Source of the DNA: an uncultured Clostridia bacterium
GTDB taxonomy: Bacteria > Bacillota > Clostridia > Christensenellales > Aristaeellaceae
Length of the DNA stretch: 10,755 nt
Direction of reading: 5' to 3'
Assembly: GCA_934621485.1 (NCBI GenBank)
Contig: CAKTUS010000090.1
Location: 1-10,755, forward strand
Shown: positions 1 to 6,540 of the stretch, one piece after another
Numbering within the stretch: the stretch's first letter is position 1
How the letters are laid out: each line of letters starts with the position of its first letter
Program-made: the position numbers and the translations under genes
The notes under the pieces: generated by a model
Databases searched by the model: none
Seen by the model: the letters and a program-made list of their open reading frames with translations, nothing else
Told to the model about the DNA's origin: nothing

Positions 1-231
1 CAGCTCCCAGGTGCCGTCATACTGCTTTTCCATGGGGGTGCGGCTTTTGTCCCACTGGTTAAACTCGCCGATGAGGGAAACATGTTTGGCGTTTGGCGCC
101 CATACGCAAAAGTGCCATTTCCGCACGCCGCCCTCCGTGCAGGGATGAGCCCCCAGCATTTCATAGGCGCGCCGGTTGGTGCCTTGATGAAAGGTATCGC
201 GGATTTCAGCCGATGGTGCGTGATACAGCAT
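1..231 (-). CDS. glgB: 1,4-alpha-glucan branching enzyme, N-terminal part (runs off the left edge)
   Basis: This is the first 77 codons of a GlgB-type enzyme, which makes alpha-1,6 branches in glycogen in the cytoplasm. The visible protein begins MLYHAPSAEIRDTFHQG, continues with RAYEMLGAHP at residues 21-30, and has FCVWAPNAKHVSLIGEFNQWD at about 41-61. The last stretch is the hallmark of the N-terminal CBM48/E-set domain of GlgB, and YEMLGAHP is typical of branching enzymes rather than debranching enzymes. The GH13 catalytic domain lies outside the window, so activity cannot be judged. The ATG at 231-229 is preceded by a perfect AAGGAGG (246-240) at 8-nt spacing, and a strong promoter lies upstream. 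It reads away from every other gene here, so it looks like the first gene of its own unit, perhaps a glg operon continuing to the left. Confidence 0.9.
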   Translation of the reverse strand, partial: MLYHAPSAEIRDTFHQGTNRRAYEMLGAHPCTEGGVRKWHFCVWAPNAKHVSLIGEFNQWDKSRTPMEKQYDGTWEL

Positions 232-297
232 CGGATCATCCTCCTTACCTTGTAATTTGAAAATACAGGTTTGAGTAGGTATGTTTTCCTATCTCCT

Positions 298-326
298 ATT
301 GTAGAGTTAACCCTTCTTTTCGTCAA
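298..326 (-). promoter_or_regulatory. Sigma-A promoter of glgB
   Basis: Read on the minus strand, a -35 box TTGACG (326-321) and a -10 box TACAAT (303-298) are separated by exactly 17 nt. They sit about 65 nt upstream of the glgB start and give a leader of roughly 60 nt, with no obvious riboswitch or attenuator. Each box matches consensus at five of six positions. Confidence 0.8.
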
Positions 327-386
327 GCCTATTTGAAAACATTTTTCGCAGATTTGTCATCTTTGAGACCTGCGCTTTCATGAGGG

Positions 387-430
387 GGAAAAACCGCTGG
401 CCGCAGCGGCGTGGGCGCGCTGCGGCCAGC
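387..430 (-). terminator. Rho-independent terminator after the SSB-like gene
   Basis: A perfect 13-bp stem (396-408 pairing with 418-430, GCTGGCCGCAGCG) encloses a 9-nt loop. On the minus strand it is followed by GGTTTTT. It lies 13 nt past the stop codon of the SSB-like gene and ends that operon before the glgB promoter region. Confidence 0.88.
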
Positions 431-443
431 AAGGAGCCTTGAG

Positions 444-1136
444 CTAGGGCTGCAGGTTTTCCCGCATGCCGCTGAAGGGAGCGGACGGCTGCATATGAGG
501 CGACAGCGCGTGCAGGGGCGGTTCGTCCCGCACAGACGTCAGGCGGCTGACGCTTACTTCATAGGCCACCTTGTTCAGGGTGGTGCCGTCCGGCAGCTGC
601 TTTTGATAGGCGCGGCTCTGAAAACGGCCCACCAGCTGCACCCGGTCGCCGATTTTCAGGTTGGCGGCATAGCGTGCGGTGCGGCCCCAGGTGATGCAGG
701 GAATGTAATCGCTTTTTCCGTAGGAACGGTTCACGGCCAGCATCAGGTCGGCGATTTCCCGGCCGAAGGGAGTGGTTCGGAAACTGGGCGCTTTGCAAAG
801 CGCGCCGGTGAGGGCTACCCGGTTGGGGTTTTCTTCATCCTCTTCGCTTTTGAGCAGGCGCTGGGCAAAGGCGGTAATCAGCAGCCGCCCTGCGCCTTCA
901 ATGACCTTGTTGTAGCTGCGAAGCTGCCCCTCCATGCACAGCATGCTGCCGTTGGACAAGGGTTCGTCCAGCAGCAGCCGCTCGCTGATGGTGATGGGCA
1001 GGTAATCCTCCGCGCCGCTGAGCCGTGGCACCCGAAGGGTGGTCACATAGAACTGCTCGCCAAAGAGCTCGTGCCCAAACTGTAGATTCTGGCAGATTTG
1101 TCCCCGAAGATGGATGCTGTTGCCGGTGTCTTCCAT
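444..1136 (-). CDS. Tandem OB-fold single-stranded-DNA-binding-like protein
   Basis: The 230-residue product appears to hold two OB-fold units. The first, about 1-95, is diverged (RGQICQNLQFGHELFGEQFY at 11-30, MLCMEGQLRSYN at 65-76). The second, about 105-200, is clearly SSB-like: NRVALTGALCKAP, REIADLMLAVNR, DYIPCITWG, and GDRVQLVGRFQSR at 163-175. The tail (201-230) is Pro-rich and lacks the acidic DDDIPF-type tip through which housekeeping SSB recruits partners, so this is probably a paralogue. An ATG 28 codons upstream would overlap the preceding gene. The ATG at 1136 is preferred because it has GAGGTG (1148-1143) at 6-nt spacing. That Shine-Dalgarno overlaps the stop of the upstream deacetylase, so the two genes (10-nt gap) are probably translationally coupled. 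A role in ssDNA binding is inferred from the fold; the cellular process is unknown. Confidence 0.8.
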   Translation of the reverse strand: MEDTGNSIHLRGQICQNLQFGHELFGEQFYVTTLRVPRLSGAEDYLPITISERLLLDEPLSNGSMLCMEGQLRSYNKVIEGAGRLLITAFAQRLLKSEEDEENPNRVALTGALCKAPSFRTTPFGREIADLMLAVNRSYGKSDYIPCITWGRTARYAANLKIGDRVQLVGRFQSRAYQKQLPDGTTLNKVAYEVSVSRLTSVRDEPPLHALSPHMQPSAPFSGMRENLQP

Positions 1137-1146
1137 GTTATTCACC

Positions 1147-2031
1147 TCATGTTTCGTTTTGTGGTTCAACCGTTTTGGGATGCTGCTTGCCTTGTACGTC
1201 GATGGTGTATTCGCCTTCAAGCAAAATCTGGCTCACGGGGATGATTTCATACCCCAGACCCTGATAATGCTGAATGACCGTAGGTAATGCGTTTACGATA
1301 TCGTTGCTGTCGTTGTGAAACAATACGATATCGCCCGGGTCTACCCGGTAGGTGCATTGCTTGATGATGTCCTGCGTGCCCCGGTCCTTCCAGTCCAGGC
1401 TGTCGATGCTCCATTGCACAACCTCATACCCCTGCTGGCGGGATACCTGAACCACCCGGTCGTTGTAATCGCCATAGGGCGGGCGAAAGAGCGTGGGGCG
1501 CACGCCGGTCAGGGCTTCCACCTTGTCGCTCATGCTGCGCAGTTCCTTCTGAATGGCGCTTTCATTCATCTGGCTCATGTGGGGATGCGTATCGGAATGG
1601 TTGCCGATTTCATGGCCGCGGGCGGCGATTTCCTTCACCATATCCGGGTACTTATCCACCCAGCCGCCTACCAGAAAAAAGGTGGTTTTTACATGGTATT
1701 GATCCAGAATATCCAGGATGGGAATGGTTTTGTCCGCGCCCCAGGAGGCGTCAAAGCTGATGGCGACCACCTTGTCGCTGCGCTCCACGCTGTACACGGG
1801 CAATTCCCGCTTGCGGGCCACAACGGCGGTGGCGTTATCGCCAAGGCTGGTGCAGTACAGGCCGCACAGCGCGCACAGGCACAGGCACAGCCCCAGTTGG
1901 GAAAGCAGCTTGCGGGTTTTGCGCGACAGATGCCGTAGCGGCGAGAAGAATACCGCGCGGGAAGAAGACGGTTTTTCCGCCTGGCGGAGGGACACGCCTT
2001 TTTCACGGATTTTCAGGGGCTTGTTGCTCAA
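1147..2031 (-). CDS. Membrane-anchored polysaccharide deacetylase, PdaB-like
   Basis: This 294-residue protein is a carbohydrate esterase family 4 NodB-type deacetylase, expected to remove N-acetyl groups from peptidoglycan outside the membrane. One hydrophobic segment near residues 43-63 follows a basic N-terminus and should act as an uncleaved signal anchor. Catalytic motifs run in order: SFDASWG (92-98, D94), HSDTH (145-149, the metal-binding His pair), RPPYGDYN (183-190), SLDWKD (211-216) and VLFHND (236-241, H239). Ala in place of the second Asp of the usual FDDG, followed by SWG, is typical of the PdaB/YbaN sporulation branch, which favours a spore cortex role. The start is TTG at 2031: an in-frame stop lies three codons upstream, and AAGGAG (2046-2041) sits 9 nt before it. 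It is followed by the SSB-like gene. The 213-nt divergent region before it holds no sigma-A promoter that I trust, which would fit a sporulation sigma factor. Confidence 0.85.
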   Translation of the reverse strand: MSNKPLKIREKGVSLRQAEKPSSSRAVFFSPLRHLSRKTRKLLSQLGLCLCLCALCGLYCTSLGDNATAVVARKRELPVYSVERSDKVVAISFDASWGADKTIPILDILDQYHVKTTFFLVGGWVDKYPDMVKEIAARGHEIGNHSDTHPHMSQMNESAIQKELRSMSDKVEALTGVRPTLFRPPYGDYNDRVVQVSRQQGYEVVQWSIDSLDWKDRGTQDIIKQCTYRVDPGDIVLFHNDSNDIVNALPTVIQHYQGLGYEIIPVSQILLEGEYTIDVQGKQHPKTVEPQNET

Positions 2032-2244
2032 GATGAATCACTCCTTTATACACCGATACCTATGCGGAAAGGCGGACCGGATATGCTCCAGAAGACAGAA
2101 AGCCCGAAACAAACCCCATATGGGACAGAAAAAGCCAAAAAACCCGGCGGCAACGGCAACAGGTACAAGGCGTTTCAAACCGCTCTCAGGCGTATGACCG
2201 AGGGCTGAAATGGAAAGCCTGACGCAAAGAAGGGAGAGGGTGAC

Positions 2245-3588
2245 ATGACGGAGCGGGGCGGTTACTGGGCGGCCCCCTTGTTATCCGAGCGCCCCGTGCT
2301 GCGAGGCCGCCATACGGCCGACGCGGTGGTTGTGGGCGGCGGGGTAAGCGGCGTAACCATTGCCTTGTGGCTATGCCGGGCCGGATTGCGGGTAACGCTG
2401 CTGGAAGCGGGCGCGCTGGGCGGCGGAATGGAAAAATGTGCGGGCGTTGTCAGCGTAAGCCGGCACCTTCAGTATGCGGCGCTGGAAAGGGCATTTGGCC
2501 TGGCGGCCATCGACGCATATGCCTGCACCCAGAACCAGGCGCTGCACAGTCTGCGGGAAATGCTGCATACGGCGGGCGAAAAGGTAGAGTGGCAGGATAC
2601 GGCCCTGCGGCTGACTGTTGCTGATGCAAAGCTGCTGCCGTTATTGGAGAGCGAACAAAACGCCATGCGCCGGGCCGGGCTGTCTGCGGAAGTAACGCGC
2701 AGCCTGCAAAGCCCGTTGCCGGCGGTCGCGGCCCTGGAAATGAACGGTATGGCAACGCTGAACCCCATGGAATATCTGCGCTTTTTGCTTTTTCAGGCGC
2801 AAAAGGCCGGAGTGAAAGTCTACGAACATTCCCGGGTGACGGCGATGGAAACCAATCTGGCCATGACCGAACGCGGCAGTGTACAGGCGCCTTATCTCAT
2901 CATCGCTACCGGGTATCCCATCGTGAATATTCCCGGCTGGTACTTTTTGCGCATGGAGCAGCGGCGTGCAAGGCTGGTTTCTCTGGCAGGCGGAGGCGGC
3001 TTCGAGGGAGTGTATGTGGATGCGAACGGCGCTTATGTACTGCGCCGCCGTCAGGAGACGACGCTGCTGGAGGAAACAGGCGGCCGAATAGGCGCGCCTG
3101 CGCGCTGGAGCAGGGACACGGCGCGCCTTTGGGAGGATGCGGCGGCTGGCCGCCGGATCATGCAGCGTCAGGAGGGCGTGATTGCCTTCACGCCGGACGG
3201 GCTGCCCTATATTGGCCCCTATAGCGCTCAAACCCCCAACCTGTTTGTGGCGGCCGGTTATGGCGGCAACGGGCTGCTGATGAGCGTTGTGGCGGCTCAA
3301 GCCATCAGCGCCAGGGTGCTGGGCCTGCCCTATGACGCTTATGAAGTGTATTCCGGGCAGCGACGCAAGGGCGCAGCCGCTATGGCGGCCCGTACGCTTG
3401 GCCGGTATCTTGGCGGGTATTTGTGGCGGCCGTCCGCGCCGCGCTGCTCGCATCTGGGCTGCAAGCTGGTGTATAATCAGCATAGCCGCCTTTGGGAGTG
3501 CCCCTGTCATGGTTCCCGGTTTGACGATATCGGCCATGTCCTTGGCGCGCCGGCGGTACAGCCGGCCCGTCTGAAACGAAAAAAATAA
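2245..3588 (+). CDS. FAD-dependent oxidoreductase with C-terminal Rieske [2Fe-2S] domain (YhfW-like)
   Basis: The 447-residue product joins two redox modules. The N-terminal part is a D-amino-acid-oxidase/glycine-oxidase-type FAD protein. It shows the dinucleotide-binding motif GGGVSG (31-36) with the acidic residue E54 closing the second strand, and the C-terminal FAD-clasp elements TPDGLPYIGP (316-325) and AAGYGGNG (336-343). The last 50 residues carry a Rieske cluster motif, C401-x-H403 and C419-x2-H422 (CSHLGC and CPCHGSRF). This arrangement matches the B. subtilis YhfW type, whose substrate is unknown to me. There is no signal peptide, so it is probably cytosolic, passing electrons between FAD and the cluster. 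The ATG at 2245 has AGGGAGAGG upstream. It is transcribed divergently from the deacetylase, and traX follows 86 nt later with its own promoter. Confidence 0.85.
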   Translation: MTERGGYWAAPLLSERPVLRGRHTADAVVVGGGVSGVTIALWLCRAGLRVTLLEAGALGGGMEKCAGVVSVSRHLQYAALERAFGLAAIDAYACTQNQALHSLREMLHTAGEKVEWQDTALRLTVADAKLLPLLESEQNAMRRAGLSAEVTRSLQSPLPAVAALEMNGMATLNPMEYLRFLLFQAQKAGVKVYEHSRVTAMETNLAMTERGSVQAPYLIIATGYPIVNIPGWYFLRMEQRRARLVSLAGGGGFEGVYVDANGAYVLRRRQETTLLEETGGRIGAPARWSRDTARLWEDAAAGRRIMQRQEGVIAFTPDGLPYIGPYSAQTPNLFVAAGYGGNGLLMSVVAAQAISARVLGLPYDAYEVYSGQRRKGAAAMAARTLGRYLGGYLWRPSAPRCSHLGCKLVYNQHSRLWECPCHGSRFDDIGHVLGAPAVQPARLKRKK

Positions 3589-3598
3589 AGCCCTTCTG

Positions 3599-3627
3599 CT
3601 GACAGAAGGCGCATAGAATGATACAAT
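3599..3627 (+). promoter_or_regulatory. Sigma-A promoter of the traX-like gene
   Basis: A -35 box CTGACA (3599-3604) and a -10 box TACAAT (3622-3627) are separated by 17 nt, each one base off consensus. The -35 box lies inside a small hairpin (CCTTCTG at 3592-3598 pairing with CAGAAGG at 3603-3609). The hairpin has no T-tract on the plus strand, so it is at best a weak terminator for the FAD/Rieske gene. Confidence 0.7.
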
Positions 3628-3674
3628 AGAGCGGCCGCCGTGGCGGTCAGGCTGAAACACAAGGGGGAAAAAAC

Positions 3675-4460
3675 ATGGCAACGCCGGTTGCAAAACGCTC
3701 TAACGCCCTGGCGGGAAACCAGGATACCTCGTTTTTGAAAATGTTGGCGCTGGTCTTTATGCTGGTGGATCATCTGGGCGTGGTCATCTTTCCCAAAAGT
3801 CCGGAAATGCGCGTTATCGGCCGCATGGCCTTGCCACTGTACGCCTGGTGCCTGGTGGTGGGAAGCCAAAAAACCCGCAGTATGCCCCGTTACTGTTTGC
3901 GCATGCTGAGCATGGCCCTGATTTCGCAGCCCCTGTATATGCTGGCCCTCAACCACAAATGGGCCGATTTGAACATTCTGTTTTTGCTGCTGCTGGGGCT
4001 CGTTGCCATTTGGGGCATACAGGCGCGCTTTTTGCTCAGCCAAGTATGGGCTCCGGCTTTGTGCTACCTGGCTTTGGGTTATTTGAAAATGGATTACGGC
4101 TGGAAGGGACTCACCTTTGTACTGCTATTGTACCTGGTGCGAGACAGCAGAAACGGCTTGATTTTTGCTTATCTGGCTTACGCCCTGTTTTGGGGGGCGT
4201 CCAGCAGCGCGGTTACCCAATTATTTGGCTACCCGCTGACCTTTTTGAACTGGCCGGGGATTGGACCGGTGCTGGCCGCTTTTTTCCGCTTGCAGGGCAT
4301 GATTTGGCTGTCGCTGCCCTTGATTGCGGGACATACCCACAGAAACTGGCATGTTCCACACTGGCTGGGCTACGGGCTTTATCCGTTTCATCTCATTCTT
4401 CTCGCCGTGCTGCGGCTGCTGTGCGGCACGCCCCTTTCCACGCTGACAGCTGGGTTTTGA
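3675..4460 (+). CDS. traX: TraX-family integral membrane protein (putative acyltransferase)
   Basis: This 261-residue polytopic membrane protein has about seven or eight hydrophobic segments spread over residues 21-250. Family signatures are visible: LKMLALVFMLVDHLG (21-35), RMALPLYAW (50-58), SQPLYMLA (84-91), LNILFLLLLG (99-108), and YGLYPFHLILL near the C-terminus (233-243). The YPxHL element is shared by TraX and related membrane acyltransferases. In F plasmid, TraX acetylates pilin, but chromosomal copies in Bacillota occur without pili and their substrate is unknown, so no pilin role is claimed. The ATG at 3675 follows AAGGGGG at good spacing. The gene has its own promoter and sits directly before a tRNA-Leu, with no conjugation genes nearby. 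Confidence 0.82.
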   Translation: MATPVAKRSNALAGNQDTSFLKMLALVFMLVDHLGVVIFPKSPEMRVIGRMALPLYAWCLVVGSQKTRSMPRYCLRMLSMALISQPLYMLALNHKWADLNILFLLLLGLVAIWGIQARFLLSQVWAPALCYLALGYLKMDYGWKGLTFVLLLYLVRDSRNGLIFAYLAYALFWGASSSAVTQLFGYPLTFLNWPGIGPVLAAFFRLQGMIWLSLPLIAGHTHRNWHVPHWLGYGLYPFHLILLAVLRLLCGTPLSTLTAGF

Positions 4461-4480
4461 GAAAAATTCCATTTCCGGGC

Positions 4481-4509
4481 TTGCTTTTTTGCCGGACTTG
4501 TGATATGCT
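4481..4509 (+). promoter_or_regulatory. Promoter of tRNA-Leu
   Basis: A -35 box TTGCTT (4481-4486), a 17-nt spacer and a -10 box TATGCT (4504-4509) are preceded by TGA, giving an extended -10 (TGnTATGCT). The -10 box ends 11 nt before the mature tRNA 5' end, a normal distance for a short tRNA leader. I see no traX terminator between 4460 and this promoter, so some tRNA precursor may also come from traX read-through. Confidence 0.6.
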
Positions 4510-4520
4510 AATTTGTGCTA

Positions 4521-4602
4521 GGCGGCGTGGCGGAATGGCAGACGCACCGCACTCAAAATGCGGCGGGAAACCATGTCGGTTCAAGTCCGACCGCCGCTAC
4601 CA
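4521..4602 (+). tRNA. tRNA-Leu (anticodon CAA)
   Basis: The 82-nt sequence folds as a class II tRNA. The acceptor stem pairs GGCGGCG (4521-4527) with CGCCGCT before A73, with one terminal G-U pair, and CCA is encoded (4600-4602). The leucine-type D-arm reads GCGGAATGGCAGACGC. The anticodon stem CCGCA/TGCGG holds the loop CTCAAAA, giving anticodon CAA for UUG codons. There is a short variable arm with GG-AAA-CC, and the T-arm is GTCGG-TTCAAGT-CCGAC. It has its own promoter and terminator. Confidence 0.95.
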
Positions 4603-4606
4603 ACAA

Positions 4607-4641
4607 CCCTTGGCTTTGTTTATCAAAGCCAGGGGTTTTCT
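4607..4641 (+). terminator. Rho-independent terminator after tRNA-Leu
   Basis: A 12-bp stem (CCCTTGGCTTTG, 4607-4618, pairing with CAAAGCCAGGGG, 4624-4635, one T-G wobble) with a TTTAT loop is followed by TTTTCT. It begins 5 nt after the tRNA CCA end. Confidence 0.88.
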
Positions 4642-4724
4642 AGTACATATTTCTGCGAAGAAAACGGGAGGCAGAATCGGTAGATTGTTTGTCGAAAAAT
4701 CTTGGGCGGATTGGAAAGCTGCTA

Positions 4725-4742
4725 CAGACTGTCGAAAAAACC
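4725..4742 (+). repeat. Left arm of 18-nt inverted repeat
   Basis: CAGACTGTCGAAAAAACC here is the reverse complement, with one mismatch, of GGTTTTTTCGACAGCCTG at 5070-5087. The arms span 363 bp. A shorter relative, GTTTGTCGAAAAATC, lies just upstream near 4688-4702. Confidence 0.6.
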
Positions 4743-4877
4743 TTCGGGGAGTTGTCAGAGGGATAGCCTCTCTGATGGGATTCGGATCGACCGGCTTTGC
4801 AGGTCGGGCAGGAAGCTTTCGGCAGAAAAGACCGCCGCCAGGTAAGCTTTTTTGACGGCCTGAGGCAGATTGAAAAT

Positions 4878-4905
4878 CCGCCGGTGTTCATTTCCAAACC
4901 GGCGG
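4878..4905. repeat. GC-rich hairpin in the intergenic stretch
   Basis: CCGCCGGT (4878-4885) pairs perfectly with ACCGGCGG (4898-4905) around a 12-nt loop. On the minus strand it is followed by ATTTTC, so it could be a weak minus-strand terminator. On the plus strand no T-tract follows. It falls between the two arms of the 18-nt inverted repeat. Confidence 0.45.
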
Positions 4906-5069
4906 TGTGTTTCGGAAGCCTTACTGAGCAAGGATCCGGCTTGTTAAAAAAGAGCGGCGCAGGCGGCACTGCCTCCTGCCAGGGTTTTAGGACGGAGCCC
5001 CTAAACCTTGTTCCATCATGCTTTTTTGCGAACCAGCGTGGCGATGTTTGCTGGCGCACGCTCTCCTAT

Positions 5070-5087
5070 GGTTTTTTCGACAGCCTG
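5070..5087 (-). repeat. Right arm of 18-nt inverted repeat
   Basis: GGTTTTTTCGACAGCCTG matches the reverse complement of 4725-4742 at 17 of 18 positions. No flanking target-site duplication is obvious, and no transposase lies between the arms. Confidence 0.6.
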
Positions 5088-5473
5088 AAACCTTGCAGCG
5101 CAATGCTTGAGCAGTCGAGAAAATGGGAAATCAAAAAACGGCGTTCAGAGGGGTTAGGCAAAGCGCGTTCGAAAACGCTAAAAAAACCGTCAATGCGCTT
5201 GAAATAGCGGATGAGGGCACGGCATGCTCAAACGTCTTTTGGCCGTCTCTCCAAAGGGGATTTTTCAACGCTTTGCGCCTCACCACCGGCTGAACCGTGG
5301 GAAACAATGGCTTTTTGTTTTCGGGACGGCTTAGCGGAGAAGGACCGGAAAACAGAAGGGCGGGAAAGCTTTCGTCCTCTGTCTGGCCCGGAGGACGCAA
5401 ACGACCGTTTTTTTCGGCGGCGGCGGCCTATGCCGTAGGGCCAAGCAAACCATGGCTTAGCCGGTGAAGCTCA

Positions 5474-6412
5474 TTAACGCTCTTTGAGATATCCCCCGGT
5501 TTCCTTTTCAAGCGCCTGCCATACCAGATATTTCGCACCCTTTTCATCAAAGAATTGTTTCAAATCCCGATTCAATGCGCTCATTTCGTCAACCGCATTC
5601 ATGGCGTGATCGGAGGCGCAGATTTTTCCCAGACTTGTGGCGCACATGAGCTTGAAGAAACGCAAACAGGTCCTGCGATATGCAGCGTTTTCAAAATCCG
5701 CGTCCGCTTTTGGCAGAATTTCATGTCCGGCGTTTCGGATTGCGCGGTAGCCCTCCAGATTGGCGTCGATCAGCCGGTTCAGATACGCCGCGTTCCCCTT
5801 GAGCTTTTTCAAATCGCCATCCGTTTTGTAGCATGCGAAAGCAGCTGGCAGCACAAACGCCGCATGGCAAAGAAGGTAATCCTCCATATTCGGCTCATAG
5901 GCCACCTTGTATTTTGTGTCCTGGAAAATCTGCCCAATCAGCCGTTCGTTTGAAGGCGCGCCCAAAAGTTGACCGATGGTGATTTTTCTAAGGTCGATGG
6001 ATGCCACGCGGTCACGCTCCCGGTGCCCCGCCGAAGACGCAAAGGCGAACAGCACGTTTTTTTCCGGCAGCGAAGCGGCAAGCGCCTTTGCGCGCACGTT
6101 GTTGCCTACAAACACGATGGTTTTCGTGCGGTTTGCCCGCAGCGTATCCAGAATGGCGTCAAGCTGCGTATAGCGCATGACGACAAAGAGTACGTCGTAT
6201 GAGTCCTCCGGTTTCAGCTCGGTTATAATCGGAACCCGGCTGACCGATACCCGGAGCGAGAACGTGTCCTTGATTCGCAGTCCGTTCTTTTGAAGGTTTT
6301 CTGCCCAGTTTCCACGTGCAAGCAGGGTTACATCTTTTCCGGCCCGGAACAAGTCTCTTGCCAGATTGCACCCGAGCACGCCTGCGCCGAATACCAGAAT
6401 TCTCATCGACAT
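5474..6412 (-). CDS. Ketopantoate-reductase-like (ApbA/PanE family) NAD(P)-binding oxidoreductase
   Basis: The 312-residue product opens with MSMRILVFGAGVLGCNLARD, a Rossmann GxGxxG (residues 9-14) at the very N-terminus as in PanE/ApbA. DVLFVVMR (73-80) and FVGNN (101-105) fit the family's coenzyme-domain strands, and the helical C-terminal half has the expected length. True PanE has a catalytic Lys and a nearby Asn at the start of the C-terminal domain. The matching stretch here, EDYLLCHAAFVLPAA (177-191), seems to have Tyr179 and His183 instead, so synthesis of pantoate is doubtful and the substrate is unknown. An upstream ATG at 6436 is rejected: it lies about 15 nt from the predicted transcript start and has no ribosome binding site. 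AGAGG precedes the ATG at 6412 at short spacing, and the ATG at 6406 is also possible. A TetR-type operator controls the promoter. Confidence 0.78.
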   Translation of the reverse strand: MSMRILVFGAGVLGCNLARDLFRAGKDVTLLARGNWAENLQKNGLRIKDTFSLRVSVSRVPIITELKPEDSYDVLFVVMRYTQLDAILDTLRANRTKTIVFVGNNVRAKALAASLPEKNVLFAFASSAGHRERDRVASIDLRKITIGQLLGAPSNERLIGQIFQDTKYKVAYEPNMEDYLLCHAAFVLPAAFACYKTDGDLKKLKGNAAYLNRLIDANLEGYRAIRNAGHEILPKADADFENAAYRRTCLRFFKLMCATSLGKICASDHAMNAVDEMSALNRDLKQFFDEKGAKYLVWQALEKETGGYLKER

Positions 6413-6437
6413 GTCGCCTCTTTCTGAAATCAGCATT

Positions 6438-6455
6438 GGTTAGTGAACACTAACC
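6438..6455. promoter_or_regulatory. Perfect palindromic operator, TetR-family type
   Basis: GGTTAGTG and CACTAACC form perfect 8-bp half-sites around a central AA. The palindrome starts 2 bp downstream of the -10 box of the PanE-like gene, so it covers the expected transcription start and a bound protein would block initiation. TTAGTG/CACTAA half-sites with a short centre are common for TetR/AcrR-family repressors. No such regulator gene is in the window, so the partner is unknown. Confidence 0.72.
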
Positions 6456-6457
6456 CT

Positions 6458-6486
6458 ATTATAGCAAAGAAAGGGACAAAAGTCAA
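6458..6486 (-). promoter_or_regulatory. Sigma-A promoter of the PanE-like gene
   Basis: On the minus strand, TTGACT (6486-6481) and a perfect TATAAT (6463-6458) are 17 nt apart, the strongest promoter in the window. The predicted start falls inside the adjacent palindrome. A strong promoter with an overlapping operator implies low basal and inducible expression. Confidence 0.88.
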
Positions 6487-6490
6487 AGCC

Positions 6491-6505
6491 TCCCGCATTG
6501 CGGGA
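6491..6505. repeat. Small hairpin between the sirtuin stop and the PanE-like promoter
   Basis: TCCCGC-ATT-GCGGGA forms a 6-bp stem. On the plus strand it is followed by AATGGTTTTTT. On the minus strand, the direction of the sirtuin transcript, it is followed by GGCTTTGACTTTTG. It may act as a weak terminator on either strand. It lies about 35 nt past the sirtuin stop. Confidence 0.35.
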
Positions 6506-6540
6506 ATGGTTTTTTGTGCGCATCCGCACCAAAGCGCTTT

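Larger units (their letters stand above)
4642..5473. other. About 830-bp intergenic stretch without a convincing gene
   Basis: This region lies between the tRNA-Leu terminator and the stop of the PanE-like gene. Open frames of 75-139 codons occur on both strands, but they overlap each other, lack good ribosome binding sites, and give low-complexity peptides that I do not recognise. The stretch is rich in GTCGAAAA / TTTTCGAC words and small hairpins, and contains an 18-nt inverted repeat listed separately. I find no signature of RNase P RNA, tmRNA or SRP RNA. It may be an intergenic repeat unit, a decayed element next to the tRNA, or an unrecognised small RNA locus. Confidence 0.5.

Noticed and set aside
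2032..2244. Possible sporulation-sigma promoter for the deacetylase (GCATA, 17 nt, CATAGGTA on the minus strand)
   Set aside because: It only partly fits SigG/SigE consensus and such short motifs occur by chance, so it is not listed as a feature.
2641..3693. Long minus-strand open frame of 350 codons opposite the FAD/Rieske gene
   Set aside because: It is antisense to a gene with clear FAD and Rieske motifs. The peptide has no recognisable domain, and GC-rich coding DNA commonly leaves such shadow frames open.
3848..4855. Plus-strand frame of 335 codons overlapping traX and the tRNA
   Set aside because: It runs through the tRNA-Leu gene and its terminator in a frame different from the well-supported TraX protein.
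4640..5438. Several open frames of 75-139 codons in the stretch after tRNA-Leu
   Set aside because: They overlap one another on both strands, lack good ribosome binding sites and show no domain. The composition looks intergenic, with hairpins and repeats.
4521..5473. Integration site (att) of an element in the tRNA-Leu gene
   Set aside because: I could not find a second copy of the tRNA 3' end anywhere in the window, and no integrase lies next to it. The recombinase at the right end is a serine type far away and broken.
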